This document shows, in pieces, positions 44,076-55,313 of a stretch of DNA of 64,000 nt. This stretch comes from Labyrinthula sp. Ha (lineage: Eukaryota > Sar > Bigyra > Labyrinthulida > Labyrinthulaceae). Position numbers and translations under genes: made by a program. A model generated the notes under the pieces. It was not told the DNA's origin and made no database searches. It saw only the letters and a program-made list of their open reading frames with translations. The DNA lies in the NCBI GenBank assembly GCA_015227615.1, contig JAALGZ010000086.1:1-64000 (forward strand), in the 5' to 3' direction. The first letter of the stretch is position 1. The number at the start of each line of letters is the position of its first letter.

Positions 44076-44762
44076 TTATTGTGAAACTTCTTCACAACTC
44101 GTGGCTGCGCAAAGATCAAATATATCATCAGGTACAACAAACACGTCAACTAGGCATGCGCAGTTACGACAAGTAAGAACAGCACCATTCCCATTTGATT
44201 GACATACTATTAAACTCGTTGGACTCAAACAGGATGAAACAAGACTGCTGCAACCAAATTCTACATCCTTACACAAATATTCAGCCAAAGAGGTAGGTGC
44301 TGGAGTTGGTGAGAAAGTAGGTAAAGAAGTTGGTGAGGTAGTAGGTGAGAAAGTGGGTATAAGAGTTTCCTTTACTGGGATTTCTTCAACACTAGAGTTT
44401 TCTCGGGTTGCATAAATAATCAAGAATATAGTAAGAGAAATTAGACCAAGTGATATAAGAATTACGAGAAATTTTTTATTCTTTCGTTTCTTTCTTTCTT
44501 CATTTTCTGTACTCTCTAATGGTGGATCTATATTTAAAGAAAAGTTTGATCCCATTATTGATAATACTGGAATATTATACCCACTTTCATTCCTGTCATA
44601 ACAATGTTTTTGTGAACCTAAGTCGTCTATGTTACAAGTTAAGTCAAGGTTCTTCAATGTAGATGCGGTGGTTGGAGGAGCACTAATATTTACCTGTATA
44701 GTGTTCGTATCATTGGTTTCTTCGCCTCGCTTTACAGCACTGTTTCTTTTTGGTACTCTCAT
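44076..44762 (-). CDS. type II membrane protein with PTFSPT stalk and Cys-rich ectodomain
   Basis: 228 residues, intact, starting at the ATG at 44762. A polar cytosolic part (1-90, Asn/Ser/Thr-rich) leads to a basic stop (ERKKRKNKK) and one membrane segment (about 98-118). The stalk (about 136-158) repeats PTFSPT/TSPTSLPTFSP/TPAPT and is probably O-glycosylated. The last 68 residues hold nine Cys, including CRNCAC. The architecture matches the proteins at 37646-38121 and 54078-55313. Such stalks are widespread in stramenopile surface proteins; the role of this small Cys-rich head is unknown. The Copia element inserted just beyond its 3' end, possibly replacing its original 3' flank. Confidence 0.8.
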   Translation of the reverse strand: MRVPKRNSAVKRGEETNDTNTIQVNISAPPTTASTLKNLDLTCNIDDLGSQKHCYDRNESGYNIPVLSIMGSNFSLNIDPPLESTENEERKKRKNKKFLVILISLGLISLTIFLIIYATRENSSVEEIPVKETLIPTFSPTTSPTSLPTFSPTPAPTSLAEYLCKDVEFGCSSLVSSCLSPTSLIVCQSNGNGAVLTCRNCACLVDVFVVPDDIFDLCAATSCEEVSQ

Positions 44763-47700
44763 TTTATTTAAATTTTGAATTTAATTTGACTATTGTTTTT
44801 ATTATTTCTATTGAATGTTTGTTTCAAACAATTGCTATATTCTATAACATGTATTATTAATACTACTGTGATTATATATTATATTTATTTTTTTGAAACT
44901 GCATTTCTTCCGACAAGAAATGTCGGAAACATAAAAATATTCAGGAAAATATTCTATACTAAATGTAAAACACATATTATATAATATTAAGAATCTATTC
45001 TATACGTTTAATAGAAGCTTATAAAACAAATTTACATCTTTATATAAGAATAAATATGTTAAATAATTACTTTCCATAAAATTATATCTCTAAAGTTTAG
45101 CTTTATCTAATCTGCACTTTTTACATCTTATTTTATGTTTGGAGGAGATATTTTAATTAAAAGTTGTGTTTCTTGGGAAGAATATAAGAGGAAATCCAGA
45201 CCATTGAACTTAAAACGGTGTTATTGTGAAGATATGAATGCAGTGAAATCCTCCCCCGAAGAGTTCTAATGACGGATAATATTACTTGTTGAAAACATAA
45301 CTGAGTATTAGTTAGATAAAAAGAATTATCCTTGTCTGCTTTTGACTTGAATCTTCCTTGTGTATGAAGACTTATCCACAATATATCAGTAAATAACTAA
45401 ACTCCGGAGCTCTAAAAAACTTCTAAGTTTCCTTTTAGTCCTTAGAAACCTTTAGTTTGACTTAAAACACATAGTAAAGATCAATTAAACCCTCTCCTTC
45501 ATTTGAGAAGGACTTATAATATCGAGAGATTATTTTAGGATTACCTTCGATGTCGCAAGCATCTAATACGAAGTTCCTGTATGGTGCTTTACTTTGTTGC
45601 ATGAACTGATTTTCACATACTTCATAAAATGAAAAAAAATATATATATAAAACGATTGAGTTCGGTGTATTATTCTTTAATAACTTCACAGATATAACTC
45701 TCAATAGATACTGGCTACCTATTGTTTCTAATACTGTACATTTCATAGGAATAGAAGCAGGGAGCGATTAATAGATTTCTAATTGAACTGACTGAAAAGA
45801 ACATGGTGATAACTTCCATATGTGACAAAGGCATCCTTAGAAGAGAGTTATATATAATATTTGCAACAAATATCATATATTTAGATCTTCAGAGATAGAG
45901 TGAGTTGTCATATACTCATGGCCATATCTCTTATTTCTTCTGCATGAAGCTACGTTTTAAGCAGATTCTATTAATTCTATGTGTAGTGTTGCTTTTTCTA
46001 ATGTATATATATATTGAAATATTTTTCCTTTAGTTATCTGTTGTTGGATATATATATATATATGTTGGGTCAATATTACTAGAAAGGCTACATCCTAGTT
46101 GAATATCATTACCTCGGAAGTTGCAACTTAGTTCTACAACATCCAGCTCATATTCTTATGTATTCGAACAAATCATCCTTGATATTATTATAGTCTTCCC
46201 AAGTTAAATTCTGAGCATATTCTCAAAACTCATCTGTGTTACTCGTATATTTTATTCCATTGGAAAGAAAATTTTCTTTCACAACGCGTTTAACATTTCA
46301 CTCTTTTAGAACGAGACACCAATATTCTATTATTGCAAGAGTCGATAATAGAGAAATTATGATCTATATGATCCAACTCATTCTATGTTACTATAAAGTA
46401 GTCACCACATCTCCTAATATATTTTAAATGGAATATTCCCATCAATGTCTTAATTTTTTAAAGTTATGACTTAACGTATTATAGAAGAGTAGCTCTGCCT
46501 GATTTATTTTTAGCTAATACAAACAAATCAGGGTAGTAAATGTGGAATTATATATTGCATTAATAAAAACAAAAAAATAACTCGAAAGTAATACTATTCA
46601 CATATTAGCTGTAATATGTTCTAAGCAAATTATTCCATGTTTACGTACTATTATTACAATGATGAACGTAGAGAGTATGTTAATTGCACATATAAATGCA
46701 AATATTTACCTATTAGGGTATGTTATCGAGTTTTTTCTTGCACTAAATTCTATATATCATATACTTGTTGATCTATTTTAGTGATCAGCATCTAATTCAA
46801 TAAATTGGTAGAGCTATTGCCGTCCCAGTGACCATGGATAATGTAACTATTTCATCGGGAACGATGATGATACGACCTGAATTTATTCAGAAACTCGGGT
46901 ATATTTGAATTTTTCTATGATTTAACAAAAAGAGATACCAATTGGCCATCATCTCAGTATCAAAGAAACATGCATAGTTAATGAAAGTTTATTTGGTAAA
47001 TATATCATCGTAGATGTTTAATTTGGTTTGATTCTCATCGCTGAGTAAGATCAGGTTATAATTTACTTTTATTGAATTACCTTATAACCCTATTGCTACC
47101 CATCTAGGCCTATGCTCTAAATTTTCTATTCTAGGTCAGATTTTTTTTACTTATTTAAGCTAAACTGCACTCAATTCGCTCTTGGAAGTTTGAAGAATGG
47201 AGTTGACACTTCTCAGAGGTTTTCCAACTAATATGCAATCGACCGTTAAAACTTTCTTACGAAGTTGGGAATAAGATCATACTATTTTACTGAATACAAG
47301 AGCTTAACTGATACAATAGTTACAGCTGTGATTTCAAAATATATTTTTTTTCTCATTTGGCTGCAATACCATTGGTATTTTGAAGACCATGGTATTAGTT
47401 AAAGTGCTTAAGAGCAATGCATGGAGTATTATAATAAATTTATTTATTGTTGTTAATATTCATTTCCTTTATTTGAACTCACTTATAGGCATGTTTTCTT
47501 TTGACTATTTCATATATTATTATTATTGAATCTTTATTTAAAAGTAATACTTCCCAATATGGGTAAAAATTCCATGTATTTGACAGCAAATATGTGGTGA
47601 CTTATATTGAGGTCAACAGTGCTAATTTTTAGTTCGTGGAGTTAGAAATAAGAGAACATAACTATGTAATTAATTAAAGACCTATATGGGTATATATCAC

Positions 47701-50700
47701 TTCAAATTAATTAGCTGATATTTACTGCTTCAACGCATGTTACCTATTGAATGTCATATATATGTAATGTTAAGAGTTAAATATTCAGAGAAGGAGTTCG
47801 CGATGTTATTGTGCTATTCAAGTGTAGAATATTGGAACATAAATATTAAATACGCAATTTTCCCATTTATAAAGTTAAATTATATACTAAAACTTGCGGT
47901 CTAGATAGAATATTCTCTAGGTTAGTTAGAATTTCTTTTACCTTATACATTTATCTGATAGAATTGTGATAATTATAGTTTTTTGCAACTTCTCACATTG
48001 CAAACTCTAATGAAGAACCATATACTATCTCAGTTTATCCCTAGAGCCACCATAATCTATTGATCTCTTATTAATAAATCCAGGTAAATTTCTTACCCTT
48101 ATTTGAAAATAAATGAAACAAAAATATTGTTCCAGCAATATATATATATATATATAGCATTGATAAAGCATAGTTGTTTACGCTATCCACTGAATTGAAA
48201 TTAACGTTGCCAGCGGGAACTAGATTCAATAACTATGTTTATCTTCGTTGCATAGATAAAAATATTTTATTTTTCTTAGAAAATTGTCACGCACTAATAC
48301 AATAAATCGTTAGCATTAGGTAGAAAAGGTTCTTAAATAACTATATATCGGATAATTTGATATACGAACCAAGGGTTACCAGTTGAGTAATAGATTTAAT
48401 TATATTAGTAGTGTTAAAGAAATTAAACCCAACCAATTTTGGGTCAATATTATAATATTATACAGACCAAACCAATCTTATAAAAGGATTAACTGTAATA
48501 GGAGATGTTAAACAATACCGCATTTTAGATTTACCGTTACGGTACAAAAGAAATATCTGATGAACCCTTTCAGATACATATTAGTTATATTACTTGCTTT
48601 ATTTATTTAGTTGGATATATAGTTCTTCCCATTTTCCTTGAATAAATTATTCAAATATGTTTTTAAGAAAATCAATCTAGTGATACTTAGATTTGGCTGA
48701 TCATATTAAATTTCTAGGATTAAAGATTTCTGTAGAAGTAAGATTATTCTTGTTTTGATACCATATATTTCTTTTCAATATTTAATTAGGCGAAAAACTT
48801 TTTCTATAATAATATATTGAGAGTTCTTGTATATATATTTATTTAATTTTCTATAATTGCATAAAAACATTTCACCCACCTTATTCAACACATAAAACAA
48901 TATAACCTGAATATATTAGATCAAATAGACATAAAATATTTTCACGATAATGAATAACATGTAAATTAAATTAAATTCACTTTCTCGAGCTTAATTTGGC
49001 GTTTTAATATGTTATTCATCTGAGTATATCTGAAAGAAACTGACTTTTATGTTCCATTTTAGAATATATAAAATCCATGGTTATATTATAGATAAACTAT
49101 GAGAATACATAACAGGTATCATATTTTTAAGCTTCCTGTTAATTTTATTAAATTATCTCTAGTTTAATTCAATTAGCAAAAAAATGGTTTAATTAAGTAG
49201 TAAATGGCCTCTGTAAATGATTTTTACAAAGGTGAAATATTTTTATATGTTATAAACTATCGCTCTCAGGTGAAATTAAGTCTAATTTGCTTTTAAAAGC
49301 ATTCATCAATTTTTCGGGTAAATACCTTGAAACATTTAAATAGCATAATTTTTTTCTTCAAGTTTTAGGCCTTTATTCTAATAAACTAGTATTTAAGACA
49401 TATATTTACTGTATTGGAAAAATGTATATTTTGAACAATGAATTTAAATCAAGAAATTTATTTTGCTAAGACCAAAAGAAAACTTATGGTAATTCTATCT
49501 AATATATATATACCTAATCATCATAAAAATAGTTCTATAGAGAATTTCCAATAAAAAGTACCTTAATAATCTTTCATATGTAGATGACAAATATATGACT
49601 AATGGAAATTTTCAACTACAGTATGCATACAGAAAATGTATGACATCTAGACATACTTGCACCGAAGGTTTTTACTATAGTATAGAAGCAATATCGAAAT
49701 GTAGAATCTAAAGGCTTAAAACAAACTAATGTTGTACTTCCAGGGTTACAATTATCCAATTTATATAAGTTTATATTTCTACACATATTTTTAGAACTTA
49801 GATTAAGAGAATTAAATACGCGCTCTGTTGATCAAGCTAGCTTGTTGAGTACTGTATATCTCTTACACGTTTCTTGTATATCATGCAAAAGTACATAGTA
49901 CTGAACGATAGAATAAAATAAGCGAAAGGGTATAAAACTGAGCCAAGGCAATAAATAATCAACCTAGTTAAATTATCTTTTCTTTTGTATTTTTTTCATT
50001 CCAAATAATTACAATTTACATGAAATTATCTTGGGATTGCTTTCCTTTTCTTATTCGGAATATTTAAATACAATCTCTTCTCCTAATAGTATCTCTATAT
50101 TGAGTAATAACAGGAAAATATTTAGTTGATAAATTTTAAATAAACAAGATTTTTCTTGTACCATCTTTGATAAAGTGTATTGTTTCTAGGAAATAAGAAT
50201 GTACGGAGGTATTGGTGTTTTATATAGTACTTAGCCTCCTGTTTTTCAGCAAAATTAGGAAAGAACATTGTTAAGATGAGAAATATTTACAGAAAGGTAA
50301 AAGAAAATTACATATTTTAGAATTGAATTATATAATTACACTTATCCTGTATCCTAGAAAATATTTGCGATGGTATATAAACTATTATAAATATACATAT
50401 ATGTATATATATATATATATATTCCGAAGAATTTGCATAAATGCTGGTAGAAATAGTCGGGTTATCCCATTATTATTGATTCAGATGTGGAAATAAATAC
50501 ATATTAATTCCATTCACTAGATCCAAATTATTATTACTAGGAAAACATAATCCATCCACTTGTTCTTTGGAAAGGATATAGTTTAATGCTTTCTTATAAG
50601 AAAAGAATTTATCTTTTCTTATTAATTCTACAAATTTTATGATTAAAATTATTCACCTAGAATAAACATGCTATTTTTGCACTGGTACTTTTCGATATAT

Positions 50701-53404
50701 AGGGTTTCTTGTCCCCAAGATATTTAGCACCTCTATGAGTATAATAAAATATTTGATTCTTGTGACTTATATGAAATGAAAACATTGCTATTTGTTTAAT
50801 AAGAACTTCAATTGCAGCAGTCAGCACTCATAAAATATTTTTGGTAATTCTCAACCTGAGTTGGCACCTCTATTTCTACTAAATTTTTATAAAATCATGT
50901 AACTCTACTTAAGATCTTTAGATTTAAAGTTATAGCACATTTTGAAAAATGTTCGTTATTAACCCCATAAACCTACTATTATAGTTATCCGACTAATATT
51001 GTTTGTAAAAACCATATTAAATCAAAATTATTTATATATTGGATACAATAATAAAAAAAGTACAGCAGTTTATGGATGGCTAGTTGCTATTAATCCATTC
51101 ACATTCTCTTGCCGGTATATAATATTTTAGGGGTAACAACCTCTCTTATTGGGTATTTTTATCATCGCCAATAGCTCGAAATTGAAAAATCTTTAAGTTT
51201 AACAAATTCAAGAATTATTTCTTATTGGGTCTTGGATATTAGATGTTTGTTAGGTCTCAATTATTGAGGTGTCAACTCTGATCATTTTTCAATGTATGCT
51301 TTAACATGAACCTTATTTCAATTATTATTAATTTTAGCTAAATATCAGAAATTTCATTTTAAATAACTAGTAAGAACTAATTAAAGTAAATTTTTGATTA
51401 TATGAACCGTAAGAAAGTCTATATGGCTTAATTAAACACCAGTGACTGAATGGGTATCGAACACCACACTATAATAACAAATACATGAACTAGTAATGAT
51501 TAAGCCCAAGGATAAACTCTTCCAAAGGTCCCTTATTATATTTCATTATCCAAAGGAACTATGAAATAAATAATAATTAACCCTACACCTTAAGCTTTAA
51601 ATTAATTCTAATAGTCGGAGCTAACTTTATGGTTAACACATTTTCCTTTGTTCGATTGTTACTTGCTGTATTGATGATTCCGATTTTAGATGGAATTAAA
51701 ACTCTGTTTAAATTTTGAAAAGCTTCCAAATTAAACTTTTTAAAAATAAACCTTACCATCTATTATTTAATCTTAAACTCCTGAAGTGATTTAAACAGAA
51801 CCGACATCATCCAAACTGTATCAAACTTAATTTTAGTTCATTACTTCTTGTTTTGAGCTATAAATTACTACCTTAAATAAATTAAGAGAGCTCCAAAATG
51901 GAATAAAGTATCTATTTATATGTGTTACGTTTTCTTTCTGAACATAGTTTCAAACTATTTTTTTTCGAGATGAAGTTTGCCAGAATGATAAGAGCCTATC
52001 TGAGATCCTGTATGAGGTAATAACTCCATAAACTATTATTTAACATATTAGAACAATTATGTTTTTTATTTTTGTGAAGAAAGTGTTGTTTATTTAGATA
52101 TTTCATTCTACTGTATTTTATGTTTAGACATCATTCCATGTAACTACCATAAAATCTAACGGTACCGTTTCCAATTAAATTCTTTAATATTGTATTACTC
52201 CAATTACATTATAAAATTCTTTCCATAAATGAACACTCCATGAAAAGTAGACGAAGAAGTATAAAACTTTATTTTACCGGCAGCGGCAACCAGATAAATA
52301 AATTCTCGATGACACATAGTGATCATGGCCCAAGATCAACTTAGTTTTCTCTACTCGCTATTAATTTTCTCTCTTGAATTGGCTCATCTCCCTATCTTGA
52401 TAAACAGATACTATTCGGCTTTTTTATAGTCTTATAATAACTTTGTAATGGTTATGGCCCTTACTAAGCTTGCACACTTGAGAAAATTCACTTATGGAAA
52501 ACTTTTTATGACAGTTCCAAAAATTAACGGTTACAATATAGCAAAACGATGTACATTTCCAAACTAGGCAACTGCTATCACAACTGCAGAACAACACATT
52601 CTATCAAAACACATATATTTATGCAACATCTATCACCAAATGTTAAAATACCTCTAACTAATTATTATGAATACACTGAGGGTTTATTTTTTGTAGATTT
52701 TCTGGATTTTAATATTTTTACTATTTAAAAAAATGATTCAGAGATATTTTAATTTGTGTATTCTTGTGATAGAATTTAAAACCAAAAACTTTTTCGTAAT
52801 GCTGTTGACTGTATATATCCATATAATAAGAAATATGTTTTATTGGATGATAAGGTATTGACTTATATTTAAGTTCTATTTATTCTAGAAGAATGATTTA
52901 TTATGAGATGGACAACTTTTTCTTCAAAGCAAATACAGTTTGGAAGAAACTGATGAATAAGAAAATAGAAACTATCTTCAAATAACTAAGACATGCGTTC
53001 TACGAACTGATAATACAGTATAAAAGTCAATAACCTGGAATAAATGTTTTTGGGAACATTATTTGTTGTACAAAATCTTCCACTGTGATTAATTGCACAA
53101 ATCCTACTAGCTTTTAGAACCAAGTTATTTTGTTCACAAGACACAAATTCTTAGAAATTATGATAGTTGTTTTCCTTTTGAAGTTGCCTTCTAAGCTATA
53201 CATTTTCAGGTTAAAAGCACTATTACCATGTCTTTTTCTTCCTATTTATTAGTTTATTCAGTATTGAGAATTTATTCTTTTTATAAAATTTTCTATTTTT
53301 TGTTGGTTTTATACCTGCATAGGACATTTACTTTCATAAAGAGCATATATTATCTCATGAAATTTTTTATGAAAAAGATTTTTTTACAACGATTCCTGCC
53401 TCAT
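44763..53404. other. AT-rich gene desert, left part
   Basis: About 8.6 kb with almost no open frame above 60 codons between 46.4 and 53.2 kb. It is visibly more AT-rich than the left half of the window, with many TATATA strings and (TA)n at 48138-48156. Short frames at 45157-45381 and 45462-45746 (minus) have no recognisable features. No RNA gene or mobile element was found. Confidence 0.6.
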
Positions 53405-53776
53405 TTTTTTGGATTGGATACATTTATTCTTGATGTGGTAGAACTAAGCTTAGTGTTGAAAGAAAGCATGGATTTAGTGGAACTTAATGAATAAGCATTT
53501 TCTGGGTTCTTTGGAACAGAAGATATAATTTTCTAAGTAGATAATTGTTTGAAACTTAAAAAACTTTCAAGTAGTTTGACTGAACTACCCATAGGATTGC
53601 TCTTGATGAGAAACACTGCTGTTGAATATTTTGAAGGGATCGACTTTTCTGGGTTTGATGAATTAGGTGGAATATATTCTACTGGCTCGCCAGTGCAGCT
53701 AATTTCTGGGACGGAGGAAGCATTCAAAAGTGAATATAATATACCGGAAGAAGTAAATATTCTTTGTGTTAATTAA
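53405..53776 (+). pseudogene. broken 3' copy of the stalked LRR-like membrane protein gene
   Basis: One plus-strand frame aligns with the last third of the protein at 54078-55313: FFGLDTF with FFSSDVF, AFSGF with AFKGF, LKLKKLSSS with PKLKRLPKS, NTAVEYFEGIDFSGFDELGGIY with TGIETFDGLDFSGFTSLESIY, EEAFKSEYNIPEEVNILC with REVFKQSYGIAEGVYITC (given here as short paired blocks). Two in-frame TAA codons (53492-53494 and 53534-53536) interrupt it, and no N-terminal half, membrane segment or stalk precedes it. It faces the intact gene tail-to-tail, 301 bp apart, so it is an inverted partial duplication that has decayed. Confidence 0.8.
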
Positions 53777-54077
53777 TAACCTCTATTATTTTGGTATACT
53801 GAAAAAATATTTTTACACTTGGTAAGTATTAAGTGAACGCAATTTATGTTATATTTCTGAATTGAAGATAAGTTTATTATATTGGCCTTAATATAAATAA
53901 ACAACATGAAGTATAATTTATGAAAACATTTACGTTAACAAGAAAAAAATGAGTTTAACATGAAAAATTCAAAGAAGCAAATCCCAAAACGTAGAGATAG
54001 AAAAAGTATAAGTTTGCTTCATTCTAAGTCTTACTTATTTTGTTGTTTTCTTATACAGACTTAAAGATATTTAAGAA
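53777..54077. other. spacer between pseudogene and intact paralogue
   Basis: About 300 bp of AT-rich DNA between two converging ends. It may hold the 3' untranslated regions of both copies. No other feature was seen. Confidence 0.5.
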
Positions 54078-55313
54078 TTAACGGCACGTTATATACACCC
54101 CCTCTGCAATTCCATAACTTTGCTTAAACACTTCCCTATCCTCACATGCAGGTACTACTGGGGCCGAAAAAGCATAAATACTCTCTAACGAGGTGAACCC
54201 GCTAAAATCTAAGCCATCAAATGTCTCAATCCCAGTAGATGATATATCAAGATATTTTAAATCTAACTCTTCAATACTTTTTGGCAGTCTCTTTAGTTTT
54301 GGTGATTGCTGAACGTTAAAACGAACAGAATTACCGCTGAAACCTTTAAAGGCATCTTCATCGAATGACTCCAGATTTAGGAATACGTTTATTCGTAAAT
54401 GAATGCTATCAGCAGAAAAAAGAAATACATCTGAGCTAAAGAATCTACTTGGTATATATGTTATTTCATCAGCTCTTAATACAAGATCACTATCAGATCC
54501 AATGATTTCAATAGGTTCTTGACTTTCTATAACTAAATCTCGAAATTGAACAAGTGTTGCGTCATCAAAAAACCTTGTCAAGACTAGAAATGTTTTTGGT
54601 CTTGCTGAAATAAAACTCACAAATTCTTTAGTTAAGACAAAATTTGTTAAATCATTTAAATACATCCTCTCAGAAAGAACAACAGGAGGAAACTCTCGAA
54701 TCTCTGAGTTTTCTGTAACAAAATAATCAAATTCAAAGTTTTGATTCTTGAACTGACCAATAGTTGAAGAATAGAAATATAATTGTTCAAATTTGATTCC
54801 AGTTGAATTTTCTAATGCATCCTCTTCAATGATTTGAAAATTAACATTAATAAAGATCAGTCTTAAAACTGTTTCCTGATAACCTAAACTCTTCATAAGT
54901 TCTTTTGATAGACATCCCAGTTCGACATCACGAATGTTAATTTCAGTTCTATCTTCTGAAATAGTGGTGCTGTTCAAGAAAGCTTCTTTTGCAGACTGTG
55001 AGTTAAGTTCAGTACAATTGAATACAGGTGAAGCAGTAGGAGAAAAAGTTGGGATGTTAGTTGAATTGGGATCTGTGGGAGCAAAAGTGGGGGTTGAAGG
55101 ATCGTCATCTAGAACGAACTTTAGCACCAACATAACCGCAAAGAGGATTACAATAGAGACCAGTAGCAGAAGAATTGTTTTAAATGACTTAGTGTTCTGC
55201 TCATTTACACTGCTTTCAGTGGATATATCATACTTGTCAACTTTATCCTTCTTCAATGGTGCTCCATATTCAATTTCGGCTGATGGCTGAACTTCTTCGT
55301 TTCTCTGTGTCAT
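54078..55313 (-). CDS. type II membrane protein with PTFSPT stalk and LRR-like ectodomain
   Basis: 411 residues, intact, starting at the ATG at 55313. A cytosolic polar N-terminus (1-45) is followed by one membrane segment (about 46-67), an acidic DDDP turn, and a stalk (about 72-97) with PTFAPT and IPTFSPTASP. The ectodomain of about 310 residues has irregular leucine-rich repeats of the surface-adhesin kind (KFEQLYFYSSTIGQF, ELDLKYLDISSTGIETF, DFSGFTSLESIY) and several N-glycosylation sites. It ends near a Cys pair (ACED...ITC). The likely role is recognition or adhesion at the cell surface; the ligand is unknown. It shares the cytosol-membrane-stalk plan with the genes at 37646 and 44076, and has a broken inverted copy at 53405-53776. 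Confidence 0.82.
   Translation of the reverse strand: MTQRNEEVQPSAEIEYGAPLKKDKVDKYDISTESSVNEQNTKSFKTILLLLVSIVILFAVMLVLKFVLDDDPSTPTFAPTDPNSTNIPTFSPTASPVFNCTELNSQSAKEAFLNSTTISEDRTEINIRDVELGCLSKELMKSLGYQETVLRLIFINVNFQIIEEDALENSTGIKFEQLYFYSSTIGQFKNQNFEFDYFVTENSEIREFPPVVLSERMYLNDLTNFVLTKEFVSFISARPKTFLVLTRFFDDATLVQFRDLVIESQEPIEIIGSDSDLVLRADEITYIPSRFFSSDVFLFSADSIHLRINVFLNLESFDEDAFKGFSGNSVRFNVQQSPKLKRLPKSIEELDLKYLDISSTGIETFDGLDFSGFTSLESIYAFSAPVVPACEDREVFKQSYGIAEGVYITCR

Noticed and set aside
45462-45746. A 94-codon minus-strand frame with an ATG.
   Set aside because: No domain, no signal sequence and no related copy; length is possible by chance over this span.
46807-46908. A 33-codon frame reading like a natural peptide (AVPVTMDNVTISSGTMM).
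   Set aside because: Too short, with no start codon context and no relative in the window; chance is sufficient.
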